From Acanthamoeba sp. SK_2022b (taxonomy: Eukaryota > Discosea > Longamoebia > Acanthamoebidae): a DNA stretch of 15,059 nt. The translations under genes and the position numbers were made by a program. Positions 1 through 9,545 of this stretch are shown here, piece by piece. Positions within the stretch are counted from its first letter, which is position 1. Every line of letters starts with the position of its first letter. The notes beneath the pieces are model-generated. The model worked only from the letters and a program-made list of their open reading frames with translations, made no database searches and was not told where the DNA came from. Location of the stretch: assembly GCA_027943245.1 (NCBI GenBank), contig JANDJZ010001122.1, forward strand, positions 1 to 15,059, given 5' to 3'.

Positions 1-161
1 CTCGCGGCCGAGGCCCATCCCTACAAGAACCACGCCGGCCAGACGCCGCTCCACGTCGCCATCGACACCTTTGCCGAGCGGATCGGCAAGGGGCCCCGCG
101 GAGAGGACGAGAGCGACGACCTCGAGACCGTGTCTGCCATCATCGACGACGCCAAGGTTCG

Positions 162-233
<72 letters not shown>

Positions 234-485
234 TGCGTGCGTGCGTGTGCGTCCGTGCGTGAGGGAGTGGAAGTGGGGAGGTCGTGACTGACGCGACGCG
301 AGGGGGCCCCTGCAGGAGAGGGGCTACCTGGACGAGACAGACGGGTCCGGCTGGACGGCCCTGCACTGCGCGAGCTACAAGGGCAACTACCGACTCATCA
401 CCCTCTTGCTGAAAAAGGGCGCCGACCCGTGCATTGCCACTGCCGAGGGCACCACCGCCCTCATCTATTTCCTGCGGTACAGCCA

Positions 486-583
<98 letters not shown>

Positions 584-3354
584 CGATGGCTGACGGCGAT
601 CCTCCGCATCAGATACGGCGGAGGGTTGCGCGAGATGGGGACCAAGGAGGACGAGGAGACGGAGGAGAGCCTGATGACGCTGCGCAAGTTCGTCGAACAC
701 GGGGCCAACCTCAATGCCCAGAACAGCAACGGCGAATGTTCGCTCCTCTATCCCCCTCCCCCCCTCTATCTATCCCTATTCTTGGCCTGCGCCCATTGGC
801 GGCGTTCCCGGCCCACCGCGCGCTGGGACTGATCGAGTGCTGGATCGGTACACACCAGGCCCATTGCATTCGGCGGCTCAGAGCGGCAAGGCCAAGCACG
901 TCGAGATCCTGCTCAACGCGCATCGAGGCAAGAAGGGCAAGTCCACGCAGCCCAAAGCTGTTGATCCCAACACCCTGAACAAGTTACCATCTCCCCACTG
1001 CATTTTTAAACAAAAATATTAATATTTATTTATTTATTTAAAGTAATTAGAAGCAAATTAATTAATGTATAATTTTGGTTAAATTTTATTACACTACATT
1101 TTTTTATTGTTGTCGACGAGCTGCGACGCTGAGACGGGCTTGGGGCGTCAGGTGGGGAGAGACGTGCCTGCATGTGGCGGCACGGATGGGCAACACCAAG
1201 GTGGTCCGGCATCTGGTACGGCACAGCGACATCGACGTGTCCATCGTGGGGCCCGACGGCACCGCCCGCGAGGTGGCGCTCAAGTACGGCCACAAGGGCG
1301 TGATCGAGCTGATGGGCGGTCGAGGCAAGGACGGCTACGGCGACATCGCGCTCAGCCGCTTCAACTCGGCCGCCGACCTTGCCAAGATCGTCGCTTGTCA
1401 GCGCCTCTTCCGCAGGTGGCGACGCTATCGACGCAGCTTCTACTTTGCTGGTGAGTCTCACGAAATCTCTCTTCTGCTCCCCTATTCAATTTCTGACACG
1501 ACACGACACGACACGACACGACACGACACGACACGACACGACACGACACGACACGACACGACACGACACGACACGACACGACACGACACGACACGCGACC
1601 AACGACAGTGCAAAGCTGGCGTAGCAGATACGAGTCGACTCCGCTGAAGAAACGATTCCGTAAGGTGCGCGAGATAGTCGACAACCAGGAGCGCTACACG
1701 GAGCACCTGCGCAAGATCCACCAGAACTTCTGGGCCCCGTTCAAGACCGAGAGCGAGCGGCCGGGCGGCTCGCTCACCGAGGAGCAGGTGCGCGACATGT
1801 TCGGCAACCTCGACAAGATCCTCACCCTGGCCGAGGGCATGACCAACGCCCTGCGCGAGCGCGTCAACAATCTGCCCACGCATCACGACCAGCCCATCGG
1901 CGAAAGCTTTGTACAATATGTACTGCTACACAACCGCACGCGCGCGCCTCGTGTCGTGTCGTGTCGCATGTCAGGTTTGCTCACAGCCCTGGTTTCGCAC
2001 AGATTCCAGCGCTGAGCCTGTACAGTCTCTACCTCCGCAACTACGACACAGCGATGGACACGCTGCGCATGCTGGCCAAACAGGACTCATTCATCCAGTA
2101 CCTCCAGACGCTCAACAACGACGAGGCCTCGGTCGGAGCGGGCAAGACGTCGTGCCTCCACCTCGAGAGCTTCCTCATCATGCCCGGTAAGGCCAACCCC
2201 CCTCCCCTCACCGCAGTCTAATTCATGTCGACACTGCTCTCGGCTTACGCGCTTTGATTGGTTGTTGGTTGATGTGTCGTGTGACATTTACAGTGCAACA
2301 GATTCCGAGATACATTCTGCTGCTGGAGGACCTGAAGAAGATGACGACCTACGGCAAGCACGTCGACCTACCCCACACGCTCAACGCGCTCCAGGGCATG
2401 AAGGACCTCGCCGAACGCATCAACACCAAGAAGGGCTTCTCCTTGGCCATCGAACTGGTACACCTCGTGTCGTGTGTGCCCGTGTGTCATGTCATGTGCG
2501 GGTGGAGTGGCTAAACCGCGCGTGCGTGGGCGGTGAGCAGGTGGCCAAGGTGCAGACGAAGCTGCTCGGTCTGTACGAGCCGCTGGTGACCAACGAGCGG
2601 AGATACGTCCACGAGGGCTGGTGGATCGCCGCCGAGGACCCCAAGCACCTCATCCAATCGCGCCTCGCACGACATCTTGCCGGCGCCAAGAAGGAGGTGA
2701 CGACCGCACACGCACGCACTCACGCACACGCGCGCGCTCACACAAACGCACACGCCGGCAAGTGGGCGTGAGGGCTGATTGGGGGGGGGGCAGGTGGGCA
2801 AGTTCTACGTGTTCGTGTTCAACGACTGCTTCGTGCTGGCCAAGCCGACCAAGGACAAGGAGGCCAAGCCCGAGGACGCGTTCTACCAGTTCGTCTCGCT
2901 GACCAAGTGGACCTCCGTCCAGAGCCAGTTCTTCCCCATCACCTGGGGCAAGCACAAGGGTGCGCTGCGCGGTGTGTGTCGACATTAATGGGCGATGCTG
3001 ACGTGGCATGTGTGCTGTGTGTGGTCTGCTGTAGACGAGGACATGCAGGGGCTCAAGGTGAAGAAGACGGCGTCGGGCGCCAAGACCAAGTGGCTGCTGG
3101 GCGACAGCAAGTACCAGAACGTGCTCTGGATGGAGAAGCTGCGCACCCTCAACGACGCCAAAGACAGGTAGCTAGCTCGGTCCGCACACGGCACAGGCAT
3201 ACGCCTCATCTGAATCATTCGTGTGTGTCGCAGCCAATTCGGACACACGCAGCAGCTCAGCCGGTCGATGATCTACCTCACGCAGAAGGGCGAGAGCGCG
3301 CTCAACCTCCTCCACAAGAGCCAACAGCAGCTGGGCTACGTGGAAGACAAGTGA
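1..3354 (+). CDS. Ankyrin repeat, RhoGEF (DH) and PH domain protein, 5' partial
   Basis: Guanine-nucleotide exchange factor for a Rho-family GTPase, acting at membranes or the actin cortex (family knowledge). Twelve exons fit GT-AG and frame: 1-156, 316-476, 613-737, 859-982, 1152-1450, 1609-1910, 2003-2186, 2294-2457, 2541-2696, 2794-2959, 3035-3167, 3234-3354; they join to 696 codons plus TGA. Residues about 10-265 are ankyrin repeats (GQTPLHVA, GWTALHCASYKGN, GECPLHSAAQSGK, GETCLHVAARMGN). Residues 268-282 are a basic, IQ-like stretch (ACQRLFRRWRRYR). The DH domain spans about 305-520, with the first conserved helix at VREIVDNQERY and the signature PVQQIPRYILLLEDLKK at 450-466. A PH domain follows, about 525-655 (VGKFYVFVFNDCFVLAKP). 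The start codon is outside the window. Domain calls are strong; the IQ-like site and the GTPase partner are uncertain. Confidence 0.9.
164..250. repeat. (TG)n microsatellite in RhoGEF intron 1
   Basis: An uninterrupted TG tract at 164-229 is followed by GCGT-type repeats to 250. It lies inside the intron at 157-315, a few bases after the donor GTTCGC. Translations of it on both strands are low complexity only. Confidence 0.95.
486..585. repeat. Compound (CT)n(GT)n(GC)n microsatellite in RhoGEF intron 2
   Basis: CT repeats at 486-508, GT repeats at 509-575 and GC repeats at 576-585 fill most of the intron at 477-612. Joining across the intron restores an arginine codon (CG|A) and the ankyrin frame. 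Confidence 0.95.
1496..1595. repeat. (ACACG)20 pentanucleotide satellite in RhoGEF intron 5
   Basis: Exactly 100 bases made of 20 perfect ACACG units, within the intron at 1451-1608 (donor GTGAGT, acceptor ACAG). The perfect array suggests recent expansion or homogenisation. Shorter runs of the reverse-complement unit occur in the next intron. Confidence 0.97.
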
Positions 3355-3631
3355 TCATACGCCGACGCGTGCATTCGTGGGACGCTCTCTTGTTATTCCC
3401 CACCAATTGGCGTTCGAACAAGACCGAGACTTGCGTTGTACATTTCTTTGTATCTCTTTTCATCGGTGGGCTCCGATGACGGCTGATGATGTACCAGAAG
3501 GCGCGCAACGCGACAGGTGGCTTGACAATTTATCGACCGCCAACCAGAAGAGCGCAACAACATTTTAGTGGTCGCGAAGAGAAATAGTCACACCAGCGGC
3601 CTGACATACGCACATCCACACCCACCCACAC
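3355..3631. other. Intergenic spacer between RhoGEF and chitinase genes
   Basis: The spacer must hold the RhoGEF 3' UTR and the chitinase promoter. I see no AATAAA and no clear TATA box. The last 40 bases before the chitinase ATG are rich in CA/CCCACA repeats. No gene is evident. Confidence 0.6.
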
Positions 3632-5125
3632 ATGAAGCGTAGTACTACCCTGACTTTGCTCTTCCTCGCCCTGGTGGCCTCTTGCTCGGCGGAACGCCAG
3701 TTCTCGGCCTACTTCCAGAGTTGGTCCGACCACTGGGTGCGTTCTGCCACGAGTTAGTTCTTTTATTTATGTTTTTTTTTGCAAATTAATAGTAACAGTT
3801 TTGGTGCATCTTTTCTTTTACTTATTGGCATAAATTATTCAAAAATGTAGGTGTCCAATGGCGCCAATAGCGGACTCGCGCAAGTGCCGGCCTACGCCAA
3901 CGTGGTCCTGGTCTCCTTCGCCCAGCCCGGCTGCAGCGTACGTTCTCTCTGTTGCCCGCCGCAACTTGTGTTAGGCAGTAGCGCTCACGTTGATGAGGTG
4001 CCTCCTGTACTATAGTACAGCGGCAATCTGAACCTGGGCGGTACGGGTTTGAGCTTCTCCTACGACGGTCCCACGCTGAAGCAGGCCATCGACGCCCTCC
4101 ACCAGCGCAACCCCAACACCAAGGTCATGCTCGCCGTCGGCGGTGCCACCTACCCGTACCCTTCACCATTACCCTCATCAATCATAACTACTTGGAACTA
4201 AGCGCGTGCGTGTGTCCACGCAGTGACTGGAGCTCGCTGAACACGCGTGCGATCGCCAACCTGGTGCACGACTTTGGCTTTGACGGAGTGGACATCGACT
4301 ACGAGCCCTCCAACCCCAACTGCCAACGCATGGGCGGCACCGTCCGCTGCGCCAGCGATTCCAACTTCATCTCCGTCATCGACCAGCTCCGCAACGCTCT
4401 CCCTCAGGGTATGCGCGTGCCTCCCCTCCCCAACCACTGGCCAGCCCAGTCTCGCAGCGATGCTCACGATGGAGGAGCGGGTCGATACAGGCCAGAAGCT
4501 GATCTCGATCGCCGCCTGGAGCGTTGGCGCCTACGGCACTGGCAAATTCTACAACGCCCAGCCCATCGCCCCCGACACCGGTACGGCCATGGCCCGCCAC
4601 GCAATGCGAGGCCTGGTCTAGAAGGGAGTGGTTGCTAAAGTCTCTCGTCAAATAACGGCGCACAGGCCTGCTGGTGAACCCGTTGGCCGCGCGCGGTAAC
4701 AAGATCGATTTCCTCAATGTGATGAGCTACGATGCCAGCAACGCCTACGATCCCGTCGTTGCGCTGACCGCCTACCGGGCCATCTACAGTGGTCAGATCA
4801 ACATGGGCGTGGAGGTGCGTCTCACCTCAAAAGTTATGGTGTAGAGGTTGGAGTGAATGGAATGTCCTCACATTGTCGTTTGTGTCGACAGGTACCTCCG
4901 GAGGCCTGGGGCGGTCACGTCTACACGGTTGACGCCATCAAGCGCCTGGGCAACGCAGTCATGAGTGACTCCAAGGCGGGCATGATGCTGTGGAGCGTGC
5001 AGAAGCAGACCAACCAGGCTACCTCGCCGTCGTACCCGAGCGCCAACTTGGCCGCCACCACCATCTGCCAGATTCTGGGCCTCCCCGATTGCTCGAAGCC
5101 CATCAACCCCTTCGCTTCGTCTTAA
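3632..5125 (+). CDS. Secreted GH18 chitinase
   Basis: Endo-acting chitinase of glycoside hydrolase family 18, which cleaves beta-1,4-GlcNAc polymers by substrate-assisted catalysis (family knowledge). Seven exons keep frame: 3632-3736, 3851-3937, 4016-4155, 4224-4408, 4458-4580, 4666-4814, 4892-5125, giving 340 residues. The start is the first ATG before a signal peptide (MKRSTTLTLLFLALVASCSA). Family landmarks appear in order: KVMLAVGG (beta-strand 3), the catalytic DGVDIDYE in which the last Glu is the acid, VMSYDA on strand 6, and a late MLWSV that supplies the floor tryptophan. No carbohydrate-binding module or Ser/Thr linker follows, so it is a bare catalytic domain. Likely exported for food digestion or wall/cyst remodelling (inference). 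The join at 4408/4458 is the least certain, because several AG sites lie close together. Confidence 0.9.
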
Positions 5126-5172
5126 CCCTTCCCTTCCTATGTAGGCGCTAGACTGTGAAACCTTGCCGTTAG

Positions 5173-5358
5173 GTGGAAGCAAAGTTTGTGATCTTTTGTG
5201 GGGTCGCAGTCATAGGCTTGCGCCCAGACCTGAGCCGCTTCATGATGCAGCACACCAACCCTGAAGTGCTGGTGGGTGTCAAGGCATCACTTGAGGCAGC
5301 ACGCCCCACCAAGGGGCCAGCTTTTTCTAGGCTTATTCTTTTTTTCTTGGCTTCTTGA
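5173..5358 (+). pseudogene. Possible retrotransposon gag fragment
   Basis: A 61-codon open stretch between the chitinase stop and the next promoter. Its middle part (VIGLRPDLSRFMMQ, then NPEVLVGVKASLEAAR about five residues on) resembles the end of the capsid-like gag domain of LTR retrotransposons, where a GLRP-type motif is followed by a short stretch and an alanine-rich helix. No zinc knuckle, protease or reverse transcriptase is nearby, so if real it is a relic. The match is by eye and short; it could be a chance ORF in 3' UTR sequence. Confidence 0.3.
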
Positions 5359-5402
5359 AGCGTTCGTGAAATCCAGGCGCAACCAGTGCCTGGCCCGTTG
5401 TG

Positions 5403-5430
5403 ATTGGGCCCAAGCTAAAAGCTATAAAAG
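5403..5430 (+). promoter_or_regulatory. TATA box with inverted CCAAT upstream of the 5495 gene
   Basis: TATAAAAG at 5423-5430 lies 65 bases before the ATG at 5495, and ATTGG (inverted CCAAT) at 5403-5407 lies 16 bases upstream of it. Transcription would start near 5455, giving a short 5' UTR. This also argues against the upstream in-frame ATG at 5276. Confidence 0.65.
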
Positions 5431-5494
5431 CCATTCCTCTGGCACAACAGGCACACAAGCCTTCTCTCTCCAAGCAAAGCTTGACCACCAATCG

Positions 5495-6448
5495 ATGTCG
5501 CTCACCTCCCACCAAGAAGATGCTGCTGCTGCCTCGCGACAGAGGGTGGCGCGCGCACGCCAAAGTGTGGACGAGTTTGTAAAACGATGGGAGGCATTCA
5601 CCAGCGCGTGGGATGAAGAGCGGTTTGTCTGCGAGCTGTGCCAAACGCGCGAGGGCCGCGACGCCACTCTCTTTTGCGACACGGGCAAATATCTCCTTGG
5701 CCAGTACAACGACACGTTCTGGGTGTGTGACGACTGCCTGCCCGACAGGGACGCACCCGGCTTCAACAAGTCGCTCGTCTTTCGGCGCATCGAGCGCGAT
5801 CAGCCGCACGTTTGGTCGGGTAGCGTGCACAACGATTATCGTAACGGCCTGTTGGCCTCTGGGCCCGTGCCAGACGAGTCGTTTCGCCTGCCTACTGGCG
5901 TCAGCGCCGAACATATCGATCCCGACGCGCTCGCTCGGCTGATTCAAGGTTGGTTTGGCCCGCACGGACCTTGGGCCGCCTTTGTCGGCATCAACATGGC
6001 CAGCTTTCCCTCGTTGCGCGCGTGGCTGCCCCTCTGTGGTCGCGTCGTGCTTGGTCCCGGAAGCGACGGCAACAGCAGCGAAGACAGCGACGGCGATGGT
6101 GACGAGCACGGATACAGCAACAAGGATATAATCCTGGTGCCCCTGGTGTGTTGCGACGCCGCCAGCGAAGTGTGGGGCAGTGTGGTCGTCGCCGAATTCT
6201 TTATGTACGGCTCCATGTCGCGCTGGACGCGTGTTGCCGGCTCTCTCGAAGCTTTGGCCGGCGACGCTGCCGATCCCATCAAGCGCTTTTGGCATGCTCG
6301 CATCACCGGCGATCTTGAGAAGGCGAGCGCTACTCCTACACCCAAGCCCGCACCCTTTAATCAGACAAACCTCGCCAGCATCATCACCGGCACGGACATG
6401 TATGCTGCAATCACTGGCGCTCCCCCGCGCCCCGGTTTTCCTTACTGA
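5495..6448 (+). CDS. Uncharacterised intronless protein with CxxC pairs
   Basis: A single-exon gene of 317 residues that I do not recognise. The start at 5495 is chosen because a TATA box lies 65 bases upstream; the open frame extends back to 5276 but that part is promoter sequence. Residues 1-40 are Ala/Arg/Glu-rich and probably helical. Cysteines at 46, 49, 61, 78 and 81 form two CxxC pairs (CELC and CDDC) 28 residues apart, as in a zinc-binding ribbon or treble-clef fold. About residues 189-213 form an acidic Ser/Asp/Gly-rich linker. The C-terminal half contains hydrophobic strands and ends in a Pro-rich tail. No signal peptide or membrane segment is seen, so it is probably cytosolic or nuclear. 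AATAAA follows 23 bases after the stop. Lack of introns, unlike all neighbours, could reflect retroposition or transfer, or simply a short gene. Confidence 0.8.
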   Translation: MSLTSHQEDAAAASRQRVARARQSVDEFVKRWEAFTSAWDEERFVCELCQTREGRDATLFCDTGKYLLGQYNDTFWVCDDCLPDRDAPGFNKSLVFRRIERDQPHVWSGSVHNDYRNGLLASGPVPDESFRLPTGVSAEHIDPDALARLIQGWFGPHGPWAAFVGINMASFPSLRAWLPLCGRVVLGPGSDGNSSEDSDGDGDEHGYSNKDIILVPLVCCDAASEVWGSVVVAEFFMYGSMSRWTRVAGSLEALAGDAADPIKRFWHARITGDLEKASATPTPKPAPFNQTNLASIITGTDMYAAITGAPPRPGFPY

Positions 6449-6470
6449 GGGCTGTCTTGGCGTGACTCGC

Positions 6471-6476
6471 AATAAA
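6471..6476 (+). terminator. AATAAA polyadenylation signal
   Basis: Canonical AATAAA 23 bases downstream of the TGA of the intronless gene. It is placed as expected for its mRNA 3' end. Confidence 0.6.
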
Positions 6477-6756
6477 TTGCAAACAGCATGCTTGTCCAAC
6501 ACACTGCTCTGAACAAAGGCCGAAAAGCTTGGACGCGATCAGTAAAACTGCCAGGCTCGGCTGCAGATAGAAGGATGACAGAAGGATCAGTGGTAAGAGT
6601 GCAATGACATAAGAGATTGGTAATGGTAAGGTTGCAATCTTTGACCATAGTGATTGTGGATGTTTGCCCTGGTAATGATTGCTGAAACCACCAAAGTGAA
6701 CCTATTTCCGTGCATCACTGCTGGAAAATAAGACCGGGGAGGTGCTGAAAAAAAGC

Positions 6757-6955
6757 ATCCTGCGTCCTCATCGTCCTCATCACCGCTGCCTGCGTCCTTG
6801 TCGTCCTCATCACTGCTGCCTGCATCCACATTGTCCTTGTCACCACCACCTGCATCCTCGTTGTCCTCATCACCACCACTGCTGCCACCACCACCTGCAT
6901 CCTCGTCGTCACTGCCACCACCACCTGCGTCCTCGTCCTCATCACCGCCATCCCA
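6757..6955 (-). repeat. Acidic DED/DAGGG minisatellite
   Basis: On the - strand this tract encodes imperfect repeats of a unit like DEDxxDAGGG, built from GATGAGGAC and GCAGGTGGTGGT words. The repeats run on without a stop, but frame stops occur just upstream (near 6965). The other frames give Val/Met/Thr- or His/Pro-rich repeats. It probably was the acidic low-complexity part of a former protein, since expanded as a minisatellite. Confidence 0.75.
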
Positions 6956-7016
6956 TCATTGTAGTCATGAATCCACCACCGCACCCTTAAGTTGAAGAGC
7001 AAGTACTGTTGGTCTG

Positions 7017-9065
7017 TTAGTGTGCATGCATCCTCATCCACCTCTCTAGCATTAGTACATATATTCCACAGGGTTGTAACTGGTTAAAAAGGCTGTACCT
7101 TTGACACAGATGAAATTGCACATAGTGACAAGGATGGTTGTAAGATGTACCACCAAGGAACTGAAACTGTTCCTTGGCAAGACCATCTTGTGAGAGTTTA
7201 TTGTAGTGATTCTTGATCATGTTGAGTGGAGAGATGAATGTAAGACTCTTGTCCTTGGGTGACTCCTCCACTCCTTGGACCTGTGCCTTGTGCAACAGAA
7301 GAGGGGGATACATTATCTTAGAGTGTGTGCTAGCAAGCACATATGAGCCAGAGGAGGACATACATTCACTGCCCTCATGCAACAGGTTATGCTCCTGCTT
7401 AAACCTCCACAGCACGCCAGTTAGGTCACACAATGAACTTGCAACCTTTGTGTTACACTTGGGCTCTCCCTAAAGCTCAATCAGATGAGACAAGTTGTCT
7501 AGAATCAGAGGTACCTTCTGTGGAAAAGGATGCTTATTGAGCTCCAGCTCAGTTGCAATGTCCTTGTCGTTGTTAACCATCTTGAGCTCCTCTTCCAGTG
7601 TCAAGGTGCCTTATTCCCTGAAATCATTCAATGTGTCATATTTGAGCAGCTTGCTAGCTTCCGGAGCGTTGCCCATGTAATCATTCCTATTGTCCTCGTT
7701 GAGCTTGTCCTCGTCCTTGTCCTCATCAAGCTTGTCCTCGTCCTCATCCTCATTGAGCTTGTCCTTGTCCTCATCATCAGGTGAGGCAATTGCTGCTGTT
7801 CCTAGACTTTGTTCAAGCTGGAGGTACTGACTTGTGACCCTGTTATATAGGTGATGAATTACAAAGAAGAAGCAAATGAACATAACATGCAGTACCATGA
7901 GGTAGTCGTAAGTTTCAAAGGTGTCACACATTGGTACAGGATATATTGCAGATGCTGCACCAGGGCCTGCTCTCTCTGGTTGTCATGATGGGGTGTGGTA
8001 AGCATGAACTTGGCCCACCCCTACAATAAACACTTTATTCAAGAAGTTTGTGAAGAGGACCCGCCCTGTAATTAAGAGGTAGTGCTGGGCCCCAAAAGAG
8101 GGCGTTTTGCAGTGCATAGAAGCATGACTTGCACAGCAACGCTTCCTTGCCCCAGAACAATGCATGTCTGTGCACACCTACATGTGAGTTGTGAGGTAAA
8201 GAGAGGGACGGTTACCATTTCTTCATGTAGATATGGCCAGGCTCATTGAAGTAGATTGCCCTGTGGCATGTGGGTAGTCCACAGCATGCCCATAAAACCT
8301 TGAAGTCCTCTGCTCTCACAATCAGCAACTGTAGCTTGTGATGCCACTCCCATTGGATGAGTGTTTTTGGTCTGTCGTTGAGGATGTAGGTGCTGGCCTT
8401 CGTTTCTGGTCCTTTGCTTTAGATTCCTAGATGAGAGTTGCGCCTGAGTTCAAATGTTGCCTTTGCCAAACGCACTGCAGGTGTGGGTTGAGGTTTCTGC
8501 ACACCAATATGTTAGCAAGTGACTTGCTCCTCTGGAGGAGGAGGGGGTACCTCTTGCTTGGTGAGAGCCTCACAGAGCTCAGGGGGAGTTGTTTCCTTGG
8601 TCTCATCATTGCCAGAGGGCTTGCTGGTAAGGTCAATGCAAGGCTCATGGTTCAACGAATTGGTTGGCACCTCTTAGTTGGCAGCATCTCAGTCATGTGG
8701 TCAATGTAGATTGTTTTTTTGTGCCTGCTCTGCATGCCTGTAAGGAGAGCATGAGCATGTTTCTTTTGCATCCTCTTCATATAACAATTGAATAGAAGTA
8801 CCTCTTACATATGGCGCTCCACTGCTTCAAATAGGACTGCTCCTGGTGTGCTTGCTGGAAGTCCAAGATATTGCTTGAACATCTGTCAGTAAAGGTTGTC
8901 AATGGCATCATCTGGCTCATTTGTGTACTCAAAGCCTTCAAAAACAAGTAGATGCCCACCCAAGGTCCATGACACTGCTATCACTACAAGATATCCTCCC
9001 TTGACCCCAGATGGGAAGTAGAGGGGTTGGCAAGTCGTTGCACCACACCATGAGGTCGTCATGCA
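7017..9065 (-). pseudogene. Decayed long gene on the - strand, family unknown
   Basis: Reading the - strand from 9065 to 7017 gives a nearly continuous protein-like sequence, broken but not noise. Segment A (about 9020-8629) has FPSGVKGGYLVV and LVFEGFEYTNEPDDAI, with in-frame stops at 8886-8888, 8805-8807 and 8652-8654. After a frameshift, segment B (8628-8035) has TLIQWEWHHKLQLL, CGLPTCHRAIYF, FWGKEALLCKSC and NYRAGPLH, with stops at 8512-8514, 8419-8421, 8212-8214 and 8035-8037. After another shift, segment C (about 7990-7017) has a hydrophobic stretch, an acidic DEDKDKLNED repeat and FKQEHNLLHEG, with stops at 7611-7613 and 7470-7472. Another shift, near 9020, separates a tryptophan-rich start (WLHDDLMVWCNDLP). 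I recognise no family. Cys/His/Trp-rich blocks and an acidic linker would suit a transposable-element protein (inference). Confidence 0.55.
7690..7775 (-). repeat. Short acidic tandem repeat (DEDKDEDKLNE)
   Basis: Within segment C of the - strand fossil gene, GAGGACAAGGACAAGCTC-like words recur about three to four times, giving a Lys/Glu/Asp-rich repeat. It resembles in style, but not in unit, the acidic minisatellite at 6757-6955. Confidence 0.65.
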
Positions 9066-9341
9066 GCCAGGTCTGCAGAGAGGTCAAATCGTTATTGTGC
9101 AGCAAATGAAGCAATACACTGAAAGTTGGGAACCGGACCAGTTAAAAATTGGGGTGCTCTGCACCCTTCCACAATTCCAAAACGATCCCAAACCCAACCT
9201 AAAACCTTATCCTGACCTAAACCAACACCCTAATCACTTCCCAACACCCTATGTGCATTGATCCCTGATCGTTCTGCTGTTCTCTTTTGTGTGCCTCCAA
9301 TTTTCAACTCACCCATTCCCAATAAGTTTCCACACAAATGA

Positions 9342-9545
9342 ACAAACAAGCAATGGGAATGGTACATATCTCACACCACACCAGGCCATGACATCTCAGC
9401 ACACTTGCTTCCACTTGTGCTTCAATGCATTCTGGACTGCAGCATCTGCTGTGCAGCTGGTTTCAAGAGACTTTACTTCTCTACTCATGAAACTGCAGTG
9501 ATAAAAGGCACTGCATACCTTTATGGATTTTTCTTTGGCTTGTGA
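9342..9545 (+). pseudogene. Fossil coding fragment with Cys-rich block
   Basis: A 67-codon open stretch between TGA at 9339-9341 and TGA at 9543-9545, without a start codon near its beginning. It reads as protein: KQWEWYISHTTPGHDI, then LLPLVLQCILDCSICCAAGF, then FSTHETAVIKGTAYLYGF. The other frame's 70-codon ORF at 9289-9501 looks less protein-like. Family unknown; probably part of the same decayed material as the next entry. Confidence 0.35.

Noticed and set aside
1361..1916. Minus-strand ORFs with repeated VVSCR
   Set aside because: They are translations of the ACACG array and antisense of RhoGEF exons.
5276..5494. Upstream in-frame start for the intronless gene
   Set aside because: The 73 extra codons cover the TATA and CCAAT boxes and read as poor protein.
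5333..6502. 389-codon open frame on the - strand
   Set aside because: It is the shadow of the intronless + strand gene, which has TATA, CCAAT, AATAAA and CxxC pairs. The shadow arises from strong C/G bias at third positions.
6742..6990. His/Pro/Cys-rich + strand ORF
   Set aside because: It is the complement of the acidic minisatellite; the repeat explains its composition.
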